From Balanoglossus misakiensis (Eukaryota > Hemichordata), in NCBI GenBank assembly GCA_040954595.2, contig CM082597.2, positions 1,302,001-1,366,000 on the forward strand: a stretch of DNA of 64,000 nucleotides. Direction: 5' to 3'. Within the stretch, counting starts at the first letter, position 1. Each line of letters begins with the position of its first letter. Made by a program: the position numbers and the translations under genes. Of this stretch, positions 13,401-28,400 are shown one piece after another. The notes below the pieces were generated by a model that was not told the origin of the DNA, did no database searches, and worked only from the letters and a program-made list of their open reading frames with translations.

Positions 13401-16400
13401 TACAATGGCGAACATTGCAGATCACTGGGTACAACACTTTCATTCATGTGACCAGATCAATAGCGATATTGTCTTGAATTGAGACTTGAGGATTTAGAGC
13501 AGCCAACAATCTGAGATAGACTGTGAGTTCAACCAGTTTTAAGGCAAGACTGCTCCCAACACAGAAGTAGAGCAGCGATGTAGATCAAGGGTGTTCACCT
13601 TTACGAGGCAAGGGGTTCAGTTATTTCGTATTCCAGGATTTTCACAAGAGTTCTTGAGGTCAAAAATGTTATTTTCTAGAGGTGAAAACAAATTTTAAGT
13701 GGGTGTCTTTATTTTTCACTGTCACATGAGTGTGACCAACTAACAAACACTGCACGTGGGTGGATGACAATAGTAACACCCCCTCCCCCTACCCCAAGAA
13801 CAAATACGTTACGAGGTGAAGTAAAAAGAACCCCCCAGCTGACCAAACGAAAGTCTCATGAATATTTAATGAAGCAATGCTTCATGAATATTTAATAGGT
13901 TTAAGTTTAACTATACAGCAGAGAGCAATGACCTTTTGAATGTGACATTTTCCACCTTGTACTGACACCCTTTTCATGTACAAAAAATTCTGCGACATTT
14001 TAGTTCTCAAATCCACAAAAAGTGAACACCTAAAGACTCCCTATGTTATCACATAGTGTACCTCCAAAAAAATCGAGTTGATACTGAAAATTTTTGTCAG
14101 TGGTGATTCAGGAATGTAACATGGTCTGTCCTAATCTAATGCTTATCTCAGAACAAATAAAGTATGTACTTCTATTGACCGATTATTGTGTTTGCATCGC
14201 TGTGACCCCTCACCCCATTGTGACCTTTAACCCTACACAGTAATTGTTTTTTTAACAATTACTGATCCACAATTGCTTTATGATGAATAACACATAACAT
14301 AAAAAATTCACATCCAATTACAAGACTATCCAAATAAGAAAACTCATCGTAGATTCCCTGCAATTTGAGTTTGATTCGATTCTTGGCTTAACTTCACTGG
14401 TATCTGACGCCGAAATTAAATTTTTTGAATAATATGATTATTTTTAGTAAACATTCGAGAATGTGATATGAATAAAGCAACATGTCTGTGTTGGTGGCAG
14501 TGTAACATATTCCAATTCCCTATGGACCACCTGCTTAATGCACAACCTATGTCCTTGAGGTGTATTACATAATCTTGTCTGGATGGATCGCTGACATCCA
14601 ATTTCACTGACAGTATATCAAGTTGGGGGGGGATTATGTTGATCATACTAAAACAACTGACCACTGATGTAGGACAATCTGACTATACATTTGCCCAGTG
14701 ATCACTGATGCTATCTTTTGGTATTTGGGCTGACCGTCGAGATGCAGTCAAGTGTATCTAGTCCAGTCTTTTCTTGTCTGGCCAAGCCAAGAAAAGGCAG
14801 CTTCACTGATGATGCAATGCAAACATGGCTATCTATTCCGACCAGATGACCACCGAACTGCAGTGACTAAACCCACTGCCTGAGGGATATTGGTTATTTG
14901 CACAATGTCTATGTTTGTTGCATACACAAAACTAGGGTAGGGCATTATCAGTAGAGTTGCAATAAAATGAAGGCGCATGCGTGACGTGCGAAGATTCTCA
15001 TGAAATATGCATATCATGGGAGTTGATATCTTCAGCTCTTCCAAGGAGACAATCAATCACACCTTGGATGCATTGAGGGAAATGAGTTGGCAACTCATCA
15101 GAATACAGGGCAGGCTTTTGGGATCACCCATTCACAACTCAAGACAGATTGACTGCCATGACTAAAAGCTACAAGACTGGAAAGAATTCTGCGCCTGTTA
15201 CAAATTGACAAACACATCTCCTGCCTAGCAATAGAACGGGTCATTTTAAATTCAAGTCAGTTGTAAAATCAGACACAAGTTGCCACACCCCTTCATGATT
15301 CAGACGGTTTTTAGTCAACAAGTCTGGATATCGCCTGCCTGTGATATTAAATTTCATGTTGTCTGTTTTTATCAGGTGTTACTGTGCTGTTTAACAGCAC
15401 TCCATGATGAAATGTGACACTACACTTAATCAGCAAAGGGAGAAATATAAACAATGGCAAAACATGTATAGATTGCACCATGCATATCAAATTTCATATT
15501 CAGTAATAGCGGTTAAAAATACATACTGTTGGTGTAATTTACGACTTTTCCACTTATCAGGTGGAAATACTGGCCATGGCAGTGCATGATTTATGCCAAA
15601 TCAATTGCAAAATACTTCCCAGGAACACGCAGCCACTGGTGTCTATAAAATATTTGGTATTTAATACGGATTGCAAGTTTGATTATATAATCCAGATTTT
15701 ATGATGCCTGCCACAGTGCGGTCGTATCGTACGACTGTGTTATATTTTAATCCCAATTGAGATATTTGAAACTGACATATTAATTCAGATGTACCCAGAT
15801 CTATTTACACACCTGACAACAGGGAATTCAGGCAATCACACTTTCAGAAATTAATCAATATTAGCATAATTCATCCAGGTCTTTCCCTCATTTACATAGA
15901 ATGACAATTCACATTATCGACGTTTCATGGTTAGCACATTTTAGCACTATCATCTGAATGATAATTAACGGTCCGTTATCTATTTTTACTCCTCTTAATA
16001 TTGATTAATTCCACGCATGTATCTGTTAGCTGCACAGACATTACGCAAGTCTTAGTCACGCAGTTAACAAAGTCTCTAGCAAGTGTGTTCACAGCCCAGT
16101 GTAGGTGTTTTTCAGAAATCACAGCTGATAAAACCAAATTCCGCAATCGTAACCACACAGGTATGCCACGCACACGAATCTCTCCACACAAGGAGTGGGG
16201 GTTGTGTACCCGTTTGTTTCACAAGTGGAAATCAAACATGAAAGAATGCTCTGCGGGTTCATGCCATTCCAATTTAACAATACTGATGACATATTGGCCC
16301 ATTCACATTTGCAACGCTATCCCAACAACACAAATGCTTCGTGCTCGGAAATGCAGACCACAGAAATACCGGTACTTCCCCAATATCTTTACACACTTCA

Positions 16401-19400
16401 AGTGTCATTCAAGATTCACATTTCACCTGTCTGTTGCCTTGGTTTTCTCATAATATATGCATCTTGGTACACCTAAGTTGCTGAATGTGTTTCTAGGTAT
16501 ACCTAAGTTGCTGTTTTTCTGCGTATGTTGAGAGTAAATTTAAGGGGGAGCTTCTAGTTCAACATGCGAGCTTCTAGTTCAACATGCTTAACACAGGAAA
16601 CTAATCCTATGCATAAAATGACTCATTTCTGAAACCACAATCACAACTGCAAAGAAACTTGGCAACATGATGGCAGTAATTATATTATAGGAAAAGGAGT
16701 CATTGCTAAAGATATCCTTGTGAATCACAGCAATGGTAGTTCGTTTACTTGTGGTTGTTTTTCTGATCATCATACTGCAGGGTCATGGCGAACATTCGTT
16801 GGCATTTTGCCGACACATCAAACACCCAGTTGCAAGAGCTCCACCATCTAAACATGGAGTGACTCCAGCTTGGAAAATGTGGCTACGATCGCAACACAAA
16901 TACTAACTGTAGGCGTGGCATGTTGGCCTCATTACTTAGAATAGCATCCGAATATACCAGTGTTAGTCATCGTGTTTGACCGAAAAAAGATCTACAGCTT
17001 CTGTGTCTTTCAGCTCACAGTGTTTGGTATTAAAGTCGGTCCATGGAGCTGATGTTGCCATGGCAATTGACAAGATAATGCGAGAAGATGAGCCGCTCTT
17101 TAAGCATGAATTCTCAATGCCAGTGTGGTTTATCGATCAGCATGACAATTGACATGTCGGAATTTGCAATGTCAGGAATGTCACACTTGGAATTTTTCTG
17201 TGAGGTAATGGAAGGTTTGTGTTGCTGACGGTATTTGGGATATCATGAAATTTCTTAGGATGGTCTTTTACAGAGACCAGACACCACTGCACATGGAAAT
17301 ATTTACTTGAATGACACACAGAAGCTGTGATTTACTGCGAGTGTTATACAAGTAGTTAACCTTTTCAATTATAATATGTCATTTATATGCAGCAGTAATG
17401 CTTAGACGTCAGCAGTCTTGAAATGTAGAATCCAGCCTGCATTACTTATTTTAGACACTATCTTCATTTCAGTCCAGATAATGACACAACATTATGGCAG
17501 GATGATAATACACTCCCCCACCTCAAACCAATATCCTCAAACCCCTTAAAATAATCCAGGTAGATAAGAATATGCAGACAAACAACAGGACCCACTGCCA
17601 TTAAATGCATGATTTACATAACAGGTTGTTCACTCTAAAGAAACCCTATTTCCAGATTGTAAAGGGGGGGGGGGGGGTCGGGTAGAAAGAGAGGGAGATA
17701 CACGAATATGATACTTGTACATGAATCAAATAATACAGGTTCTCTTGGTGCAATTTCAAACTTTACAACATCAGCATTATCATGGGTTAAAACATTGCTG
17801 ATGGGGTATTTTTCTCCGACTGGATATTGCCCCTCCTTTCTCCAAATGCTACAACCCCCCTCTAATGGTATTTAGCAAGCCTGACAGATTTTTATCTCGG
17901 ATGACACCTCCCTTTGGGGTTCAAGGTGACAGCTGTATTTTATCAGTTCACATTTCTTACTTTCAGTGTAACGTTTCAGTCAGGTAATATCCACTAACAA
18001 CATGTCAATCTCAGTCATAAGATGCCATGGGTATAATATAAATTGCGTCCACCCGAATTTGGACAATCTAAGAGAGAACAATACAAGGACAGAATATTAC
18101 AGAGAAAAATTCTCTCATAAACAAAAATGTTGAAATAATTTTCACTTTCAGGTAGCAGCTAATATAATACATGTACTCATTTTGGAACAATCAGGTTTGT
18201 TTGTCCTGTGTGGTCATGAATTATTCAACGCAAGCCCACACAGGAAAATATCATTTTACTCTGCGGGACAATTTCCGATTGTATTCATTCTTCCGTTGGT
18301 CAATTTCAGCAAATAGATTTTCTGTTTGTGTCTGCAGCTGAGGATGTTGGCGATTCTATCTAGATTACTCTGCGATCATTTAGTGGAGAGGATTGGCCAT
18401 TATTTTATTGCGAAGTCATTATCTTGCACTATTAAAACTGTGAACTTTGTCAGCAAAGGACCTTCAATCCTAACAGTTAGAACAGAACTAGAATAATTGT
18501 AAATATCAGCATCAAAATGTACGTTTCCCTTCTCTGATAAAACATTTTGAGCATCAATTTCATCATGACGAACGAAAAATATCAGAAGTTGGATCAAAAC
18601 ATCCCAAATCATGTCATAACTTAGGCTATTTGACATCTGAGGCCATCTCTGACGTCCCTTGTCCATGTCTTGCATTTAGAGTGAAACAGCGCTTGCATTA
18701 TTTATGTCCCTTTCACTGATGACATGGCGAAGATCATTACTTCACATCAATATGTCTTCCTATTCAATGGTTACTACATGCCTTGATAGCGATAGGGGTA
18801 ATTTAATTTGCAACGCAATCATTATTAAGCTGTGGAAATGTTTGTGTCCTCGTATTATGAAACCCAGGACTCGAGCGACGAATTTCAAGTTGAATGTCAC
18901 CAAGTCCAGTCTGTGTCTTTCAATGAAAACGCAATCTTTTTCAAATCATATAATTTAACATTAGAATGCAATCATTGAAATCGTCATGGAAATTCTTCAT
19001 TTCTCAGCAACATCACTCCTTCTGAAATATTTAAGTTGTCATGAAATTTTCATGAACTTCACGTACGGACTTTATTATCGACGCAAATCAGTAGAACCCT
19101 GCTGGCTTGTTTGCGAGACTGCAGACAGATGCCCATCACGGTTATAAATGGTGTTCAAGCAGACAATCGCATCAGATAGTTGCAAGAAATACAGCACACT
19201 ACATCTGCAGTGGGACTGTAAAAGATTAGATCAATTTGCAGAAGTGTGCACAGTTATTAAAGCTGTCTCGTGTTAACGAAATTTGGTCACGTTCTCTTAT
19301 GTCAATTTACGAAACAGAAAACATTTCAATATATAACATTTGTCTGTTTCGTATTTACATGTACAGGTAATGATTTACAACTCCAAAGAAATTCATTGGA

Positions 19401-22400
19401 ATCTATTTTAATGCTAAAATGAGTCAAAGCAAATAATATGGTAATGAGTTAAGACACACCCTTTTTTCTCATTCCTCACCTTGAAAAATAAGACTTGAAC
19501 TTTGTAGGGGGGGGGGGGGGGCAAGAATTTATGGAAAGGGGTGAGGGGAACCCTGACAAGAAATTGAGGACATTCTGGTAATTTGTGGAGAAAAACATCC
19601 CATTTGCTTGTAAGCTCAATGATGGTGAAATGATGTCGGCAGCTAAGTGAAATTTTACGACATTGAGGTACCGATGATCGAACAAGGTATTTTCCAGATG
19701 GATCCTCCCGTAACCTTTCACAGATTTTTTCTCGGATTAATTTAGCACGAGCTGATAAGCATTTATTTCAGCTGAATTACTTTGAATACCACTGATTGTG
19801 AGTAGCCTTACATTCAACAAGCTTTTGTTATATTCATTAAATACAACTAAAGCAACTGATATAATCAGACATGGGATATACACCCGCATTTTTCCCCCGA
19901 TAGCTTTATGTATTAACACAGCTTGAGAATAACCCGGGAAATTACAGCAGCTATTCAAGCAAAGTGTTCTTGACATGTGATTACATTTTTTCTTAAGTGT
20001 TCTGGCGGATGGGATATTCCTCTTAATTTATAAATGGATGGAACACAAAGACTAGTCATAAACCTGACTGTAAACAGTCCTGACTATTTTCTGCCATGTT
20101 CCATCTGACCTTGGAATTTGCTAATTGTCTCGCTCACAAAACATTATACACCAGCTGTCTTGCCTACCATGCTGAATGCCATACCATTTGCGAAATGGAA
20201 AACAACATCAAGTGTGTTCACCATCTTGTAAAAACGAAAAAAAAAAATATGTCCACACATTTTTCTACACACAACAGGAAATTTTATAATAATGGAATTA
20301 ATTCTAAATGGTGCACAGCAAGAAATTAATTTAATTGCAGCAGATTCAGCGATATAATGTCTGGCCAGCCGGTGATACTGCCAACCATCTAAAAAGGTCA
20401 CAAGAGTACCCTCATTGAAATTTTCAAAGTGTGGGACAAGAGCCACCTGTGGGTTTTACCCAATGTCCAAACATTAGTATTTTTGATTAAGTTTGTTATT
20501 TTACACCTCAAGGCTCGAAGCTCTCAAATTCTATTTCAGCTTGGTATCCACATCACCAATCAAGTGAAGTGGGTATGTGATCTCTACAACCCCTGCCAGC
20601 ACACTGAATTCCTGACAACAGCTGCCCATAAATTGAACTCTGTTTTTCTTTGCGCATTACCCCGACCCCTGGTTGAACCGAATGTTACGCTGTTCTGCAC
20701 GTCGACTCTTTTGCACTTTCTGGGCTTACACGATATAACATTCACTGCTAAGGAAAGAAAATCGCATCAGTGACACATCAAGATTCATTTTTCTCTCCAA
20801 ACATGTACACAGTGTCTTTCCAAACTAAAGACAATTCAAATCACTTGCTTCACATTCTCGCGAGATGACATGTGACTGTTATATATTCAGGTGTGAGTGC
20901 AATTACTATACTTTGCAATGGTCCACCTCACTTGCCCCCTGTAACTTGACACCCCCGCCTTTGCTAATGGGTGTTTGTTTCTAATAATATATTCTAAGGT
21001 TTTGGGTGGGTCCACTTTGGAGGAAAGAGGGTGAAATGGGAGGGCAGTACTGTTGATACTTGCATAAGACATCAATAACATTGATATTTCCCATTGGTTG
21101 AAAATTGAAACTCAGAAGAACCTGGGGGATACAACACCACTGAAGATACACCCTTATCCCCTAGACTTGACTTGTAACATGTTGATAGACATTTCACTGA
21201 CGCAATACATGAATTATCAAATTTGATATTTGAAACTGAATCCTACAATGTCATGTAACACACACCACTTACTGATAAGCCTGTTAAAAATTAACATGTA
21301 CTTATCATATTATCAGGGATAGTAAAATATGGATGTCATATTTTTAGACTGGGTCCGACACTGACCAGCATAACATCGATTCAAATTTGAATACAGCTTG
21401 GCAGATGAATGAGATGGGGTTGTCACTAACGCGGACACATTTGCTGACACTGAGCAACGTTTCATGAACCCTACAGTGACAGGGCCTTGACACCGAAGTC
21501 ACATGACATCAAGAGAATTTCCCACCAGACCGACAAGGTCACGCACGACGATTCGACATCTGAATCAGAATAGAATTGCTAATCAGGCTTGGCTAATCTG
21601 CTTTCAGAGCTGTAGAGAATGTTTGAACATGTACATGACCCCCCTTAATTAATGCAAGCGACACGTACAGTCTTCGAGAGAAACTTCTGCTATGGACATC
21701 AATGTTTGTTTGTTCTCTTTTGAAGATTTTCTACTTCTTTTGGAAAACTAACAATCATTCAACAGTTCTCAGAACCAGGGAAGTAAGCTATGCACAATGT
21801 ACTTATTTAAAGAATAAGGAAAATAAACTATAGACAATTTCCTGCCCTGAGAGACAAAGGATCCGTCATTGTCATAATTTCCTGTAACAAAACCAGAATA
21901 TCCTTTTCATTCTGGGAGTATATTTAGAACATGCTTCTGTATACACTAGCATATCCTGTTGTCTCAGTATCACTTGCAATATATAAATGTACATTCTACA
22001 AACCAGTTTCCTCAAATATGAAACCAGAAACCTATCAATGCTCCAACTTACAATGAAGTACAGCGAATGCACATGATGATAACATTGTTATTAGTAAAAT
22101 TATTAGTTATTTCTGGTGAGGGGAAGTAGACATCATGACATGGTCACCAGTTTTTAAAAGAAGACAAATCACCTCATTTACATACGCCCATATAAGGTTT
22201 AAAAGGGCAATGTAGCATTCACATCCGACAAAGTCTTTCTCGATGTCTTCTCTGTTGCTAATTTAGACTCGGTTGACATCATTCCCAGTTTCCTTTCACC
22301 AACAAAATCCTCTGTAAATTTCCTGAGTTGACCGGGGCATGTGACTGTGACATAAATTGTCTGATTTCTATTTCTGAAATCTTCTGAAGGATTGACTAAC

Positions 22401-25400
22401 TTTCCTCTCCACTTTTTCCCATAAATAGAGACTGGCAGGGAGCCAACCAGATGATTGGTCTATTACTTGACCTCCAATGCCCTAAGTACTCTCTTTATTA
22501 TTTCTCTAAATACTCTCGATAAACCACCACCACCAACACTGAACTGGAAGGATATTAACGTCTACGCCTGGTATAAAAGATACACTGTATGGCTCTTGAT
22601 AAAGTTGCCTAAACTGAAAATGCTACGTGATGGTTTGAATTCACATGTTTGGAGCATAAAAACCTCTTTGTGTCAGTTAATGCACCAACATGCCTGAACT
22701 CAAGCCTACAATGGTTACAATGCATTCCTATTGACTGCAGGTCACTGCCTGACAATTCATGTCATATGTTTGAAACCTAAAGGACTCCTATCTAACAATT
22801 ATACGAGACCACATGAGCAAGATTGTATAAAATGTCATCATTATACTGTGATTTAGACATAATTTTGTGTTTAGAAGGCATGATAGAGCGACATGTATGC
22901 GAATATTGTATGAATGTAACTCATGATTTGTCTTGTACATTCGGACTAACGATCAACCACTTTGTGTCCACAAGATCTTCAAGATGCAGCAGACTTTTTT
23001 GGCCTCTGGTGATTGCAGTCTTGGCTGCGAGAGATGAAATGCCTCGTTGTAATTGCTTCGAGGTGACGACAACATGGTCGATGAAAACCAAACGCCATCT
23101 GCTCCCATCAATTACGTCCAAAGCAAATAGCAATATTTAATCCTTCAGTTTAGATGCACGAAGATCAATTTATGATAGGACACCACTGATGCTAAAGTTC
23201 ATTGAACTCTTAATGACCCTTAACACATTGCCATTAGACATTGTTAGCAAATTCTTTCAGAAGGAATTAGACTGTGTGCTAATTCACAAATATTTTCCAA
23301 ACACACACTTATACTTTCTCAAAAAGGCAATATATTGATAAACATGACACTTATTAATTTCTGCTGATATTAACCTGAGAATATATTTATTAAAACAACT
23401 ATATTTATGAATTTTTGTTAATGTAAATATAATCCATATACATATATATCTCTAGACAGTATATTGCCACAAATTGCAACACCCCTATTTATCCTCTGTT
23501 GGTGACCTCTGAACATGATGACCTTTGACCTAGCCTGGGCAAGGCGTGCATGATCCAACTACCAAAGCGATGATCACATATACATGTAACAAATGTTTGA
23601 TCCTATAATTTATACATCAGATGATATATGACCACTGTCGGTAGTCAATCCATAGAACTTTATACACATGCCACGCATTTCTGAAAATTACACCCAGCTA
23701 AGATCTGATACTTCGGACTTTTGCAGTGTTTTTCTTAAGGGTGGTACCCATCACCATAGTCTGGTCCAAATCCACTGCTTTGAATGGTAAAGTTGGACCT
23801 CTACAGAGGGAACTGGGGGTGAAAGGGTTAAAGACAGATGGCTAAGAAACAGCATATAATGAGACATGCCCTCAAAACAACCCACTGAGATAATCACGGT
23901 CGATACTGCAGACTGTTCTCAGTGTCCCATTATCCAATCTGTGACTTCGTGTGCATACTAAAACCTACTGTGAGCTGATCCTCGTTTTCCAGTAAACCTT
24001 ATTTTCTCGTATTGTGTGGGAGAGACAGTGTGACTGACAGCCCTTCTCCTAAATCTAAGAAGTTATCTTGCATTCTCTTGATTGGAAACACCAGCGATTG
24101 CTAGTCGAGAAATAGAATCCAGGTCTGTTTTTTCGCTATGCTGCGAAAAACCACACTGGTCTGGATTCTAGACTAGCAAATTATAAGCATTCTCCTTCTG
24201 AGAGGGAAGAAAATGCAAGACAGATCTCAAATGCTCTACTTGTGCCACATGCAGTTTTTCCATTTGAAAATGACAGACCTGTTCTCATTCCCCCCATGGT
24301 GCTGTAAATATTATCTCCCCTGAAGGCAGAATTGTTATCAGTCAGACCACAAACTGGCTGTCCAGTATAAACCTGTTGCACTGAACTAAAGCCCATAATA
24401 CCCTAACACTAGTCTGCACAAACAGTTCTCGACAGACATCTGTGTAGGCGTGTTCCATTTCATCCGACATTCAATACTCAAGATTCTGAAATGACTTCAC
24501 AGCAAGACTGCATTCCTCGCAGGAACTCAGAAAACCACCACATAATACACAACGACCACAAACTTTCATTTACCACGACTGATGGTTTTTATTCAAGTAG
24601 GCAGAGAAAAAGGATGGCTGGATCTACTATATTTTATGTGTTTTTGTTTATGTCTACGTATATTTTAAGACATGACATCATGTCCTTGTCCGGTTCACTC
24701 ATGTCCTTGTGAGTTCAGTTTATTAGATTCAAACATCGAAATGAACTTATACAGGGACTACTTCAAAACATGGCTTACGGCAATTGGGTTATATTTTCAC
24801 ACAAACACGACAATCACTATAAGACCAGGGGCTGGGTGATCTGAAAATGATTTGTGTGCCCCTGATGTGAACTCAGTCTTTATCAAGACTGAGTCTGTTT
24901 CTCTCTCACACAGCCATATTCATCCATAGGCGGGAAATTCACAATTGCCCTGCAGGCATTCTGGGGGTATGTTCTCAAAGACACTGGCGCGAAAGAATTT
25001 ATTTGCCAAATACAGTACACAATGAAGGCTTTTGTGATGTGGCCTTTGGTGTTAGTTAGAGAAAAGGCTTCGTACACCCACGTCTTCTTGATGGCCGTCC
25101 AAGTTTGGGTCAATGAGAACTTTGCTAGAAGTTTGTCTGAATGCACATTATCAGCAGTGCATGTCTAGATACAGGGAACATTTTTAATAATAACCCCATG
25201 TAATTCCCGCGCTAACTACCATATAAAATTACAATGACCAACACTGAAATCTGTAATGACTGGTTTTAGATTTCATTGGTTGGTTTGAGTGACAGGGTCA
25301 CAGTCTAACCGTTTTAAAAGTTTGGTTATTGGGATTGGCAGCTAACATCCTATCTGGATAAGGATCAGTGCAAGGCATGCATGATGGCGGCGAACTACAC

Positions 25401-28400
25401 AACCAAAATATTGACTTTGGTTTACTTTTACATGTACTTGTTAACAGCATTTAAGAAGTAGCAACCTTGTTGAAAGAGGGCTGTGATTAAGAGTGACCAT
25501 CAGATTCTCATAGCCTAGGGTCTCGTCTGTCCTTACATGGCATTGCCAATAGTTGGGGTTCAGCCAACGAAAAGACAAACTTGATACCAGGAAAGATCAC
25601 TAATGGAACATATAATTATTTGCTTGACTAATCTGTATCTTGCGAGATTTCTTACCTAACCAGGTGTTGAAGGTGACTTGCAAGACATTGTTATCTGACA
25701 AGTGAAGATGGCCATGGCTGCTATAGTAACAGTCTAGCCAACATACGACAACCCTGAAAATTCTGAATCAGCCCAACTGCTTTCATCAATCATGATGTCC
25801 CAAGAAGTTCATGAAAAAAGGCTTGGGCAAATTCTATCCCCATTCTGACCACGTTTTTGTATCTTTTTGGAAGCGGGCAGACAAAAAGTAAACATGAAAA
25901 CCCCTGAGACTTGCCACCCCTATTCACTACAATCATTTGGTCTAGTCCCATTGTTTCACACAGTGTTGCTATGTACCCAAATGCAGAATAGGGGTGACAG
26001 GTCATTTGTTTGCTAGTTTCACAAACAATCACGATACAAACTTATTTCTTACAAGCACACAGTAAGTTGTCCACCCACACTGTGCCCCAAAAGCCTAATG
26101 ACTTCATGGTACTGTCTAGCCTATGAAAAGAAAGTTCTTGTATAAACACCAAACTGGTAATATCCTCCCAGAACCTGCATGTCCAGACAGTCCAGTCTGT
26201 CTATATAAAGTCTACATCTGATGGGCCCTGATAGCAGAAATACCAGGGTCACACACACCAACAAGCAATGCTGGTTGAAAACATCCTACTGGATCAAAGT
26301 ATGAGCTATTCCCCGAGTTCCTGTCTGTCTGGGAACTGATAAACTAGGCCACTTTCAAATGATCCCAGACACCCTCTAATCTAAAATCTACAAATCCGGT
26401 GATCCAATATTCTACATCCACGGCTCAGACTGATAAATGATCACACACTGAGTTGGCCGACACCCACGAACACACAGACACAGCAAATTGCATCACGACA
26501 GCCATTTTCTTTTTACACACAGGCATAACTTGACGAGTGATGGACTAAGAAACAAAGGTTACGTACTACCAGACCCTTAGGGTGATTTTTACCTTGTTAG
26601 ACTGCCCATTGTCTCACAGAACAAAGGTTCAACCTCTCTAGAAACAAAGGAACTACCTATTTGTACAAGTATTGGACCCTAAGGGGGCAATTTATTACCT
26701 GGTATTAGTCTGGAATGGCAATTGTTTTTTTACAAGGCTAGGGAAGAAGGAGGGGAGATATTTGGCTATAAACTATGACAAGGGCTTCTACCTGTACATC
26801 TTGTACATGCTTTAGTCTGGCAATGACTTAATATGTATGTGTGTGTGAACACAGACCAATTTTAACTCGGAGAGAGGATTATTCTAGCCATGGGCAGGTT
26901 CTTGTACATGCAATGACTAGCACCTGTTCTGAACAACATTCAAGTAAGATTGCCACACTTTGTACCTTGAAGAAAAACATCCTGAATGGTTGATTTTATC
27001 TGGGACTTACACACAGAAGCAGTCATTTCAATGGCCTTTCCTGTTCAACTACTGGCTCCGAGCTGATAATGCCATCATGCCTTATCGTACAAACATCAGC
27101 AGTACGAACACTGGTGATGTGATCGAGTAGTCTGATAGTACCTGCTCACCAATCATGCACCAGGGTGTCTTGGTAAAAACAGGTTAGATATCTCAACATA
27201 AAGTAATACATTATTTTGGTGTCCAAGGCTTTCTAATGACGCCATTATCAAGCTTTCCCATACCATGTGAAACAAGTATTTTAAGGCGTAATAAATTTTT
27301 CTGTTTTGTAGTGAAAATGTGTAGTATGTTGAATTTTAATTTATGAGATAGTCAATGAGTGTGAATTATTTTGCAGTTTTATTTTTAACTTTGACATTAG
27401 ACATGTAATACGATAGAATATTTCACTATTATACCTGAAACAGGACTAACAATGAACATTCAATACCTCTATTCTGTAAAATTTAATACTATTAATGGAT
27501 GCAAAAGCCCTCAAGCAAGTTTCATCAATTTAAACATTTCAAAATGAATTGACTCATGTTTCAAGCCATAATCAGCTATAAAAACAATGGCTGACCTCAC
27601 CAATAAATTGATGATATGCCCTAAGGCTCCTCACGACCAGACAAGCATTCACTTGGATAAAATTAAGTTTTAATTTTTTATTGTGCAGGATATGAAATAC
27701 CTTTTTCTAATAAGGAATTCTGACTGTTCAAATATTTGTCCAAGGTGTGAAATTTTCTTAAGAATTCTGTTCGTCATATATTGTGGCATTTTACACCTAA
27801 TTGAGGAACAATTTCGGAGATTTTGAAACCTATTATGTAATCTGAGAAGTGATCAAATGGTGATAGATTTCAGGTTGACATGAGAAGCTTTCATGAGCCC
27901 TGTTTAAAAACAGGTAATTTTTTTGTTAGATTAAGTATGGCTGAGTGATGAAGCCTTGAAATGATTCACTGAACTGTGTCCTTTTCATGAGATAATGATG
28001 TCAGAATGTGATGGGGCACCAGGGAATCTGTCGCTTGAAAAAGGGTGTTTCTAATATGTCTATCAAGTTCAAGTCCAATCTGTGAATTCTAGAACCGAGG
28101 CCTTACATTCTTGGAAGGACCCTGACCAGTCAAGCTCTGAATTACAAGTAATTGTGAGGTTCTTCACATCCCTGCTTCAAATTCTACGCATTCGCAATTT
28201 TTTCTTGCGAAACGATTATGTCTACTAGGATGCAAATGAAACTATTTTATTATCAAATGACATCCTCTGCAAATCTGTTCTTGATAACGTTGGGGAACAG
28301 AGTAAATAATTCTGATAATCGTTCTGCTGTCAATCATTATAACTGCACTGATATATGAAGAGGAACTTTGGTGAAAATAACTGGGAAACCTTTTAATATT

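Noticed and set aside
16001-16453. 150-codon open frame on the plus strand
   Set aside because: No domain, signal peptide or splice logic was found. One or two frames of this length are expected by chance in 64 kb.
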